Shown one piece after another: positions 6,272 through 12,638 of a stretch of DNA of 15,654 bases (position 1 is its first letter; each line of letters begins with the position of its first letter). The notes under the pieces are model-generated. The model was given only the letters and a program-made list of their open reading frames with translations, made no database searches and was not told the DNA's origin. The stretch covers positions 1-15,654 of the forward strand of contig DATAED010000011.1 in NCBI GenBank assembly GCA_036258195.1, written 5' to 3'. This DNA comes from JAKAIY01 sp036258195 (GTDB lineage: Bacteria; Chloroflexota; Ktedonobacteria; Ktedonobacterales; JADMIN01). Position numbers and translations under genes: made by a program.

Positions 6272-6312
6272 AACCGGCTCCCCCTCTCCCACCGGGAGAG
6301 GGGGCTGGGGAT
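6272..6312 (-). repeat. Dispersed hairpin repeat, copy C (inverted)
   Basis: CCCCCTCTCCC (6280-6290) pairs perfectly over 11 bp with GGGAGAGGGGG (6294-6304) across a three-base loop. The flank CTGGGGATGAG read on the minus strand gives the CTCATCCCCAG leader, so this copy is reversed. It lies between the stop codons of the membrane protein and the convergent PLP enzyme. Confidence 0.85.
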
Positions 6313-6317
6313 GAGAT

Positions 6318-7502
6318 CTACCGCGCCCCGGCCTTGGCCTCGTGGGCTTTGTGCGTGGCGGCCACCGCGTCGAGGGCCTGCGTGAGGTCGGCGATCAGGT
6401 CGTCGGCTCCCTCGATGCCCACGGAGAGGCGCAGCAGCGTATCGGTGACACCGCGCTGCTCGCGCTCCTCGCGTGGGATGGAGCCGTGCGTCATGCTGGC
6501 GGGATGGCAGCACAGCGACTCGATGCCGCCCAGGCTCTCCGCCAGCGCGAAGACGCGCAGATGGCGCACGAAGACATCCACATCGGCGCGCTCGCCCACG
6601 AAGGCGAACGAGACCATGCCGCCAAATCCGCGCATCTGCCGCGCCGCCAGCGCATGATCGGGATGCTCCGCCAGGCCGGGATAGTAGACCTGCTTCACCA
6701 GTGGATGCCCCTGCAGGAACTCTGCGACGCGCTGGGCGTTCTCGCAGTGCTGGCGCATGCGCACGGCCAGCGTCTTGACACCGCGCAGCGTCAGCCAGGC
6801 GTCGAAGGCGCCCGGCACGCCCCCAGCGGCGTTCTGGTAGAACTTGATGGCGTCGTAGAGCGCGTCGTCGCTGGTCAGCACGGCGCCGCCGACCACATCG
6901 CTGTGGCCGTTGATGTATTTGGTCGTGCTGTGGACGACGATGTGCGCGCCCAGATCGAGCGGATTCTGCAAGGCGGGCGAGGCGAAGGTGTTGTCCACTA
7001 CCAGCGTCAGTCCGCGCTCGCGCGCCAGCTTGCCCAGCGCGGCGATGTCCACCAGTGTCAGCAGCGGATTGGTCGGCGTCTCCGCCCAGATCATGCGCGT
7101 GGCGGTTGTGATGGCGGCGGCATACTCGTCGATGTTGCGCGCCGCGACGTAGCGCGTGGTGACGCCCATTGGGCGCAGCAGCCGCTCGAAGGCGCGATAC
7201 GAGCCGCCATAGAGGTCGTCGCCCGCGATGATCTCGTCGCCGGGCCGCAGCGTGCTGAGGATAGCCGTCGTGGCGGCCATGCCGCTGGCGAAGGCGAGGC
7301 CATGCGTGGCGTTCTCCAGCGCTGCCAGACACGTCTCCAGCGCGGCGCGGGTGGGATTGCCCGTGCGCGAGTATTCATAGCCCTTGTTCTCACCCAGACC
7401 CTGCTGCGAATAGGTCGAGGTCTGGAAGATGGGGGTGATAGTGGCGCCGGTGCTGGGATCGGCGGGCTGGCCAGCGTGTATCGCGCGGGTGGCGAAGTCC
7501 AT
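6318..7502 (-). CDS. metB: Cystathionine gamma-synthase/lyase-type PLP enzyme
   Basis: 394 residues, the usual length for the Cys/Met metabolism PLP family. Visible are the cofactor-phosphate and substrate segment Y-E-Y-S-R-T-G-N-P-T (about 42-51), S-G-M-A-A at 73-77, L-Y-G-G-S-Y-R (about 97-103), D170 in V-V-D-N-T-F, and the Schiff-base lysine K195 in H-S-T-T-K-Y-I-N-G-H. The Y-G-G-S-Y position lacks the cysteine typical of methionine gamma-lyase, so transsulfuration (gamma-synthase or gamma/beta-lyase) is favoured; the exact reaction cannot be separated by eye. The enzyme joins cysteine with an activated homoserine, or splits cystathionine. I chose ATG 7502 over ATG 7517 because it gives the family's M-D-F-A-T-R-A-I-H start and has GAGG nine bases upstream. 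No other methionine gene is adjacent. Confidence 0.9.
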   Translation of the reverse strand: MDFATRAIHAGQPADPSTGATITPIFQTSTYSQQGLGENKGYEYSRTGNPTRAALETCLAALENATHGLAFASGMAATTAILSTLRPGDEIIAGDDLYGGSYRAFERLLRPMGVTTRYVAARNIDEYAAAITTATRMIWAETPTNPLLTLVDIAALGKLARERGLTLVVDNTFASPALQNPLDLGAHIVVHSTTKYINGHSDVVGGAVLTSDDALYDAIKFYQNAAGGVPGAFDAWLTLRGVKTLAVRMRQHCENAQRVAEFLQGHPLVKQVYYPGLAEHPDHALAARQMRGFGGMVSFAFVGERADVDVFVRHLRVFALAESLGGIESLCCHPASMTHGSIPREEREQRGVTDTLLRLSVGIEGADDLIADLTQALDAVAATHKAHEAKAGAR

Positions 7503-7706
7503 TGCTCTGTGCCTCATTCCGTAGTTCAGTGGCCCGGCTCCATTGCCTGCCACCGTGCAAGAAATCTTCGGGACTCTTTCAAGGATGACGAGGCGTGCCC
7601 TTGTGGTGCGCCACGCTCGTATGGCAGTATAGCACTCGCACTCTCTGTGTTCCGTTGCGCTTGCCCGTCAGCACGAGACGGCCCCTGCGCGAATATTGCG
7701 AGGCGT

Positions 7707-7712
7707 TATGAT
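7707..7712 (+). promoter_or_regulatory. -10-like TATGAT upstream of the 7744 acetyltransferase
   Basis: TATGAT lies about 32 bases before the ATG at 7744, in the 241-base divergent spacer (7503-7743). The -35 position has no good match. I see nothing else in this spacer. Confidence 0.25.
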
Positions 7713-7743
7713 GCGATTTGCGCGTCTGACGATTGGAGCATTC

Positions 7744-8259
7744 ATGGGCGATCTATCCACTCTCAGCATTCACCTGCTCAAGGTCGAGGATATTCCGACC
7801 ATTGCAGCCGCCTTCGCTGCCCTCGGCTGGGACAAGCCCGCCGAGCAGTATAAAGGCTACCTGGAAGAGCAGCAGCGCGGGGAGCGTGTGGCGCTGGTAG
7901 CCTGGCAAGCAGACGAGTTCGTCGGGTATGTCACCATCGTCTGGGTCTCCAGCTATGCCCCGTTCCGCGAGGCGACGATTCCAGAGATAAATGACTTCAA
8001 CGTGCTGCCTCACGCGCGACGGCAGGGCATCGGCTCGCGGCTCATGGATGAGGCTGAGCGGCGCATCGCGGAGCGGTCGCCCGTGGTCGGCATCGGGGTT
8101 GGTCTGTACGCCGACTATGGCGCAGCCCAGCGGATGTACGCCAAGCGCGGCTATATCCCCGATGGTCGCGGCATCACTGCGCATGAACGCCGCGTCACTC
8201 CAGGTGACTCGGTCGTCGTGGACGATGATCTCGTCCTCTGGTTCACGAAGGCGTTCTGA
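7744..8259 (+). CDS. GNAT family N-acetyltransferase
   Basis: 171 residues. The ATG at 7744 has TTGGAG about five bases upstream; upstream in-frame ATGs (7696 and others) lack a site and add residues not seen in the fold. The GNAT core is clear: strand-rich A-L-V-A-W and F-V-G-Y-V-T-I-V-W (about 53-67), then F-N-V-L-P-H-A-R-R-Q-G-I-G-S-R-L-M-D-E-A-E, whose R-R-Q-G-I-G binds the acetyl-CoA pyrophosphate. The late G-A-A-Q-R-M-Y-A-K-R-G-Y is the usual C-terminal motif. It transfers an acetyl group from acetyl-CoA to an amine that cannot be named. The gene diverges from the PLP enzyme and converges with the next gene, their stop codons being one base apart. Confidence 0.88.
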   Translation: MGDLSTLSIHLLKVEDIPTIAAAFAALGWDKPAEQYKGYLEEQQRGERVALVAWQADEFVGYVTIVWVSSYAPFREATIPEINDFNVLPHARRQGIGSRLMDEAERRIAERSPVVGIGVGLYADYGAAQRMYAKRGYIPDGRGITAHERRVTPGDSVVVDDDLVLWFTKAF

Positions 8260-8260
8260 A

Positions 8261-8719
8261 TCAGGCGGCGCCGAGGCGTGGCCCACCGCCTGCGTGGCGT
8301 CCACCGCCGCGCCAGAGCGTCACCAGCCCCAGGATGATCCCGACGATGGCGATGGCTCCGAAGATAGCGGCCAGCACATGATAGGTCGTCAGCGGCCCCG
8401 CAAGGGTCTGGACACAACTATAGTAGCTGGGGCTGGTGTAGCTGACGCCCGGAGGCACGATTGGCGAGTAGACGGTATGGTTGGCTGGCTCGCAGGCCCA
8501 CGGCTGGCTCGTGACATCCCACAGCAGGATGGCGGCTGGCAGCGCGCCGAAGCCGACGATGGCTGCCCACATGCGCCGTGGGCCGAGGCGAACCGCGCCG
8601 AAGATCAAGAGCAGCAGTCCGGCGGCGAGGAGGACGACGCCGATGCTCAGGATGCCGATCACGCCGAAGCCGAAGCACGCGCCGACGATGAACCAGAAGA
8701 GAATCCGCCAGTTGGACAT
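8261..8719 (-). CDS. Small membrane protein, function unknown
   Basis: 152 residues, family not recognised. The ATG at 8719 has AAAGGAGG six bases upstream, one of the best ribosome sites in the window. Membrane segments lie at about 5-24 and 26-42 (separated by a tight turn), 51-67 and 113-136. Between the third and fourth is an outside loop of about 45 residues with Cys75 and Cys101, which could form a disulfide, and many Pro, Ser and Tyr. The C-terminus is a Gly- and Arg-rich tail. The gene converges on the acetyltransferase at 7744 with a one-base gap between stop codons. It reads alone, and the 227 bases upstream (8720-8946) hold no other gene. Confidence 0.75.
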   Translation of the reverse strand: MSNWRILFWFIVGACFGFGVIGILSIGVVLLAAGLLLLIFGAVRLGPRRMWAAIVGFGALPAAILLWDVTSQPWACEPANHTVYSPIVPPGVSYTSPSYYSCVQTLAGPLTTYHVLAAIFGAIAIVGIILGLVTLWRGGGRHAGGGPRLGAA

Positions 8720-8946
8720 CTCGCGCCTCCTTTGCCGGAGAGGATAAGCGTTCTCAGACCCCGCCTCTTGCAAGTGTACCTGCGCAGAGACGCCAGCGCA
8801 TGCGGCGCACGCCTGATCTTTGCTCGGCGATTTCACCTGATGCGCCGCTCGCTCGTATGACGTGTGGCGTGGTAGATTGCTGGCTGGACTGGATGTCGCT
8901 GGTCGGCGGTGCGCAGGGGCGAGTGGCAATGAGAGGAGCGCGTGAT

Positions 8947-9513
8947 ATGGCGGATCTCTGGAAGGGACGTGTGGCGCGGCTGCGCGCGGTCGAGCCGGAG
9001 GATTGGGAGACACACCACCACTGGGATCAAGACACTGAGATGTCGCGGCGGATCGACTTCATGTGGCCGCCTACCTCGCGTGAGCGTGCGCGCCAGTGGG
9101 CTGAGGAGACATCGAAGCGCATGCCTGATGATGACAACTTCGCCTTCGAGATCGAGGCGCTGGATGGCGGCGCGCTGGTCGGGCATATCGGCGTGCATGA
9201 CTGCGACCGGCGGGTCGGCGCGTTCTCGTATGGCCTCGCGGTGCTGCCGCAGCATCAGCGGCGCGGCTATGCCTCGGAGGCGATCTTACTGGTGGCGCGC
9301 TACTTCTTCCAGGAGTTGCGCTATCAAAAGATGAATGCGCAGGTACACAGCGACAACACGCCATCGCTGGCGCTGCACGAGAAGCTGGGCTTCATGCGCG
9401 AGGGCGCGCTTCGCCAGATGGTCTACACCGGCGGCCAGTTCTATGACCTCGTGCAGTTCGGAATGACCCGCGAAGAGTTCGCCGAGCGCTATCCAGCGAT
9501 GGCGCGCGCGTAG
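8947..9513 (+). CDS. GNAT family N-acetyltransferase, RimJ/RimL-like
   Basis: 188 residues. The ATG at 8947 has GAGGAG eight bases upstream. The frame is open further upstream, but those residues are not protein-like. The chain opens with V-A-R-L-R-A-V-E-P-E-D (substrate-side strand), has G-A-L-V-G-H-I-G-V-H-D (about 76-86), L-A-V-L-P-Q-H-Q-R-R-G-Y-A-S-E-A (about 97-112) for acetyl-CoA, and N-x-x-S-L-A-L-H-E-K-L-G-F-M-R-E-G, the signature of the RimJ/RimL and spermidine-acetyltransferase branch. The acceptor is unknown; proteins and polyamines are both possible. It is a single-gene unit, and its stop runs directly into copy D of the dispersed repeat. Confidence 0.9.
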   Translation: MADLWKGRVARLRAVEPEDWETHHHWDQDTEMSRRIDFMWPPTSRERARQWAEETSKRMPDDDNFAFEIEALDGGALVGHIGVHDCDRRVGAFSYGLAVLPQHQRRGYASEAILLVARYFFQELRYQKMNAQVHSDNTPSLALHEKLGFMREGALRQMVYTGGQFYDLVQFGMTREEFAERYPAMARA

Positions 9514-9556
9514 CCCCCACCCCCAGCCCCTCCCCCGCTGTGCGGGAGAGGGGAGG
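9514..9556 (+). repeat. Dispersed hairpin repeat, copy D
   Basis: It starts at the base after the acetyltransferase stop with CCCCCACCCCCAGCC and ends GAGGGGAGGC. CCCCTCCCCCG (9527-9537) pairs with CGGGAGAGGGG (9543-9553) with one mismatch. It fills most of the gap between convergent genes. Confidence 0.8.
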
Positions 9557-9567
9557 CATCCCGATCA

Positions 9568-10899
9568 TCAGGCGTCGCGCGGCTGAGTGGCGGCGCGGAC
9601 GAAGACTGTGCGGCCATCGGGATCTGGCACGGTGAACCAGCGCGTCGCTGCGCTATTGCCATGTACCTCGGAGATATTGGCGACACCGGAGTCCTGCAGT
9701 GTGCTCAGGATGAGCAGCACGTCAGCGACCTCGATGCCGATCTCGATGGCTGCGGAGCTGGCCTTTACCTGATCGTCGGGCATGGCGCGCAGCGCCAAAT
9801 CTGGCCCGCCGTGGAGTCGCACGGCGGTCTCGCCTGTCGTCGTGGCGCCCCCGTCTGTTGCGCCGAAGTTCTGGATGTAGAAGGCGCGCGTCACCTCGAC
9901 ATTCAGGCAGCCGAGGGTGATGACGCTGAATCGTGGGCGCGCGATGCGGGCGCTGGCAGCATCGGCGCGCGCCTGAGCGCAGGCGAAGCGCATCTGATCC
10001 AGGTCGGCAGCCTGCGCCAGGAGCGTCTGCCCACCCAGGCCGTCAGCCTCGCGGATGATGCCCAGCAGCAAGTGCTCCGGCCCGACAAAGTGGTCACTCA
10101 TCAGCCGGGCTTCGTCCGCCGCTAGCGCGATCATGCGCATGGCGTGGGTGTCGAGGGCGACGGGGCCGTGCGGCGTCTGGTCGGCTGGCGTCTTGCGCGG
10201 GCCAAGCTCCTGCTCCAGAGCCGCGCGCGTTTCTGCCAGATCGAGGCCAGCGCGGATCAGCGCCTGCGCAGCCAGGCCATCCTGATCAAGCGCCAGCGCC
10301 AGCAGCATATGGCCCGTGCCCGCCTCGCGCTGCTCGCGTGCGCGCGCCTCGGTCATGGCGTCGCCCAGCGCCTTGCGCGCCCGCTCGGTGAACTTGCCAA
10401 ACTCGGCGGGCATGGCTGGCCGTGAGGTGGATCCACCGCGCGGCGTAACGCCCCCGCCCTGATTCAGCACCTCCAGCGTCGCCCTGCGCACCTTCTCCAG
10501 ATTGACGCCCAGGCTCTCCAGCACGCCAGCGGCGATGCCTTCGCCCTCGCGCACCAGCCCCAGCAGAATGTGCTCCGTGCCGACATAGTGGTGGTTGAGT
10601 CGCCGCGCTTCGTCCACCGCCAGCTCGATCACTTTCTTGGCGCGCGGCGTCAGGCCAATCTCGCCCAGCACAAGGCGGTCGCCGCGCCCGATGATGAACT
10701 CCACCGCGCCGCGCACTTTTTCGAGCTCGACATCCAGGTTGCTCAGCACCATCGCCGCGACGCCGTCCCGTTCCCGCACAAGACCTAGCAGGAGATGCTC
10801 GGTGCCGATGTAGTTGTGGTTGAAGCGCTGCGCTTCCTCTTGCGCCAGACTCAGCACTTTGCGCGCGCGTTCAGTGAATTTCTCGAATTTTTCCTGCAT
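9568..10899 (-). CDS. Double Clp-N domain protein with C-terminal VOC-like domain
   Basis: 443 residues from the ATG at 10899, which has AGGGAG six bases upstream. Residues 1-147 are a full Clp_N domain of two repeats (Y-I-G-T-E-H-L-L-L-G-L at about 30-40, Y-V-G-T-E-H-I-L-L-G-L at 105-115), very close to ClpC. Residues 165-315 are a second, diverged Clp_N domain (T-G-H-M-L-L-A-L at about 195, V-G-P-E-H-L-L-L-G-I at 272). Residues 323-436 resemble a VOC (glyoxalase/bleomycin-resistance) domain: F-S-V-I-T-L-G-x-L-x-V-x-x-T-R-A-F-Y at the start and P-D-P-D-G-R-T-V-F-V at the end. The usual VOC metal ligands appear absent. There is no AAA+ ATPase, so it cannot unfold proteins itself. It may bind substrates or adaptors of ClpC, or sense a small molecule; this is inference. 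The frame is also open upstream to 11268. Confidence 0.85.
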   Translation of the reverse strand: MQEKFEKFTERARKVLSLAQEEAQRFNHNYIGTEHLLLGLVRERDGVAAMVLSNLDVELEKVRGAVEFIIGRGDRLVLGEIGLTPRAKKVIELAVDEARRLNHHYVGTEHILLGLVREGEGIAAGVLESLGVNLEKVRRATLEVLNQGGGVTPRGGSTSRPAMPAEFGKFTERARKALGDAMTEARAREQREAGTGHMLLALALDQDGLAAQALIRAGLDLAETRAALEQELGPRKTPADQTPHGPVALDTHAMRMIALAADEARLMSDHFVGPEHLLLGIIREADGLGGQTLLAQAADLDQMRFACAQARADAASARIARPRFSVITLGCLNVEVTRAFYIQNFGATDGGATTTGETAVRLHGGPDLALRAMPDDQVKASSAAIEIGIEVADVLLILSTLQDSGVANISEVHGNSAATRWFTVPDPDGRTVFVRAATQPRDA

Positions 10900-11268
10900 C
10901 GTGAACTCCCTGCCTGCTGGCGATCGGCGATGACGCTGACCACTCAAGCGGCTGTGTTGGGGGTAACTCCTGATCCAGCCCTGGCTGATGCGTGGCCGTG
11001 CTTGCCGCCACTCGCGCGGCCACTCGCGCGGGAGGCTGGCGGCCAGGTCGGCGAGCGTGGCGCCCCAGGCGCGCAGCGCGCCCGGCGGCCCGCGACGGGC
11101 GATCTCATCGCGCAAAGTGTCGCGGAAGAGCTGCCGCATCTCCTCGCCATGCGCGCGTCGCAGCGACGGCGGGTAGAGCCAGAGCAGCCCACCATAGATG
11201 CGCAGGTATAGGCGGATCATGCCGCACTGCCCTGCGCGTCGGCGCCGTCTCCGCCCGTAGCCGGTCAT
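10900..11268 (-). CDS. Permease-type N-terminal segment read in frame into the Clp-N gene
   Basis: The ATG at 11268 overlaps the PadR stop as ATGA and has GGGAGGGG a few bases upstream, so it should be translated by coupling. The product opens with a basic stretch. At about residues 17-88 (11220-11005) it shows R-I-Y-x-x-L-L-W-L-Y-P-x-S-L-R-R-x-x-G-E-E-M, F-R-D-T-L and L-A-D-L-A-A-S-L-P-R-E-W. I recognise this as the short N-terminal region of macrolide-exporter-like (ADOP/MacB) permeases and related proteins that follow PadR genes. The membrane helices that normally follow are missing. Residues 89-123 look like translated spacer, and no stop intervenes before the Clp-N protein. Either a 566-residue fusion is made, or the short leader is a truncated permease remnant and the Clp-N protein starts internally at 10899. 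Confidence 0.5.
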
Positions 11269-11681
11269 AGCGCCCCTCCCGCTCCGGCAGGCTGGCCCAG
11301 CAGACCCGGCGCGCTGCGCAGGAGCCCGCGCTCCTCGGCTGTGCGTGTCAGCGCCTGGAGCCGCGCCGCCTCGGCCTCGGCGACTCGTCGCCCATAGGGA
11401 GTCAGCCGATAGTAGCGGCGGCGCTCGTCATCCAGCGCAGGGTCGGGCCGCGCCTCCGACTCCTCGATGTACCCTTCCTCCAGCATGCGCCGGAGCGAGC
11501 CGTAGAGCGTGCCGGGGCCGAGGCGCATCTGGCCGCCACTCTGGTCGGCGACCTCGCGCATGATGGCGTAGCCATGCCGCTCGCCTTCGGCCAGCGCCAG
11601 CAAGATGTGAAAGACCGCCGGAGTCAGCGGCAGCCGCTGCTCGATGGATGTCTCGCCCTCGCCCGTGAAGCGATCAGCCAC
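11265..11681 (-). CDS. PadR family transcriptional regulator
   Basis: 138 residues. I chose the GTG at 11681, which has AAGGAGG eight bases upstream; an in-frame GTG at 11723 would add 14 residues without a site. The winged helix is typical: L-T-P-A-V-F-H-I-L-L-A-L-A-E-G-E-R-H-G-Y-A-I, then L-G-P-G-T-L-Y-G-S-L-R-R-M-L-E-E-G-Y-I-E-E and the wing with R-R-R-Y-Y-R-L-T-P-Y-G-R-R. A short C-terminal helix follows, as in the small PadR-s1 subgroup. PadR proteins repress promoters and are released by small molecules or stress. Its stop overlaps the start of the next minus-strand frame (ATGA), so it is expected to control its own operon including the Clp-N/VOC protein. It diverges from the terminase genes. 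Confidence 0.9.
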   Translation of the reverse strand: MADRFTGEGETSIEQRLPLTPAVFHILLALAEGERHGYAIMREVADQSGGQMRLGPGTLYGSLRRMLEEGYIEESEARPDPALDDERRRYYRLTPYGRRVAEAEAARLQALTRTAEERGLLRSAPGLLGQPAGAGGAL

Positions 11682-11754
11682 GATCTCATCCTCCTTCGTC
11701 CGCGCCTGCCCATCGCGAACCACTATAACGACGTGCGATATATCCGTTGCCGAT

Positions 11755-11784
11755 AGAGTACACAGGCTGGAGCGATGTTGTCAA
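11755..11784 (-). promoter_or_regulatory. Candidate promoter for the padR operon
   Basis: A perfect TTGACA on the minus strand (11784-11779) is followed after 18 bases by TACTCT (11760-11755), a poor -10. An 8-bp palindrome, GATATATC (11737-11744), lies just downstream and could be part of a PadR operator. A second -10-like TATAGT is further downstream, near 11723-11728. Confidence 0.35.
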
Positions 11785-11824
11785 GGTCAGGGCTGTTGCG
11801 CTCCCGCGCCGAATCCCCCCACCG

Positions 11825-11854
11825 CTCGCCACGCCTCGCCACGCCTCGCCACGC
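11825..11854. repeat. 10-bp tandem repeat, three exact copies
   Basis: CTCGCCACGC is repeated three times without change at 11825-11834, 11835-11844 and 11845-11854, in the spacer between padR and the terminase pair. A perfect 8-bp hairpin, CGCCCGCC (11873-11880) with GGCGGGCG (11888-11895), follows. Confidence 0.8.
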
Positions 11855-11880
11855 AATCGCGTCCGCGCCACACGCCCGCC

Positions 11881-11909
11881 TTGCGCTGGCGGGCGCGGCG
11901 CTCTACAGT
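11881..11909 (+). promoter_or_regulatory. Weak promoter candidate for the terminase pair
   Basis: TTGCGC (11881-11886), 17 bases, then TACAGT (11904-11909). Each hexamer matches about half of the consensus. It overlaps the hairpin at 11873-11895. Low confidence. Confidence 0.2.
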
Positions 11910-11954
11910 CCTGCTGAGTGACGGCGCGGGCGTCGGATGCGGGGGGGCAGGGCG

Positions 11955-12638
11955 ATGCGAATAGATGAGCCAGATGAGCTGGTTGAGGCTGAGGATGAGG
12001 GCGGCGATCTGGGGCAAGGGCGGGCGCCAGTGATCGCACAGGATGAGCGCGCCCGTCTGGCAGTGACGCGCTACTTGCAGGGGTGGCGCGTGGCAGAGGT
12101 GGCGGACTCGCTGGCGGTCAGCGAGACGACCGCGCGGCGCTGGATTCGCCGCACGCTGGCGACCCTGGCGGAAGATGAGCGCACGGCGCAGGCGACGCAG
12201 CTCCAGCGCGCCATCGAGGGTCAGCGCGCCGTAGCCAGCGCGGCCTGGGAGGCCTACGAGCGCGAGCGCCAGCTCGATGAAGCGCTGCTGCGTGGCGAGC
12301 TGGATTCGGTGCGGCGGCGCGCCATTCGCGGGCCGCGTCGGGCGTCCACTGCCCATGGAGGCGCGAAGGGCGATGCGAGCGGCGGCGATGACGGCGATTG
12401 CCCGCCCATCGCCATCGAGGAGTATCAGCGACCGAAGCGCTCGACGCAGGGCGCGCGCTATCTGGCGCTGGCGCTGGCGGCCCAGCGCGAGGTGGCGCGG
12501 CTGCAAGGGCTGTATGCGCGGCTGGAGCAGCCCGAGCGCGCCGTCAGCATCACCATCAGCCGCCGACCAGATGGGCCGGAGAACGCCGCGCCGCAGTGGG
12601 AAGAGGAGGCGCAGGGCGATGAGCGCGACGGCAGGTGA
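11955..12638 (+). CDS. Phage terminase small subunit-like DNA-binding protein
   Basis: 227 residues from ATG 11955; an ATG at 11937 is equally in frame and neither has a clear ribosome site, only a G-rich tract. Residues about 34-68 form a helix-turn-helix: A-V-T-R-Y-L-Q-G-W-R-V-A-E-V-A-D, then L-A-V-S-E-T-T-A-R-R-W-I-R-R. A long charged helical region follows (about 72-125), then a Gly/Asp-rich linker, another helix near 165-190 and a short A-V-S-I-T-I-S-R-R strand. HTH plus coiled-coil plus short tail is the layout of small terminase subunits, which recognise packaging sites and hand DNA to the large subunit. The assignment rests mainly on the next gene, which overlaps it by 20 bases. It could also be an unrelated HTH protein. 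Confidence 0.65.
   Translation: MRIDEPDELVEAEDEGGDLGQGRAPVIAQDERARLAVTRYLQGWRVAEVADSLAVSETTARRWIRRTLATLAEDERTAQATQLQRAIEGQRAVASAAWEAYERERQLDEALLRGELDSVRRRAIRGPRRASTAHGGAKGDASGGDDGDCPPIAIEEYQRPKRSTQGARYLALALAAQREVARLQGLYARLEQPERAVSITISRRPDGPENAAPQWEEEAQGDERDGR

Noticed and set aside
6342..7853. Plus-strand frame of 503 codons opposite the PLP enzyme
   Set aside because: Antisense shadow; the minus strand encodes a complete enzyme with its catalytic lysine.
7991..8860. Plus-strand frame of 289 codons over the acetyltransferase end and membrane protein
   Set aside because: It overlaps two supported genes and is low complexity (Asp/Glu/Ala).
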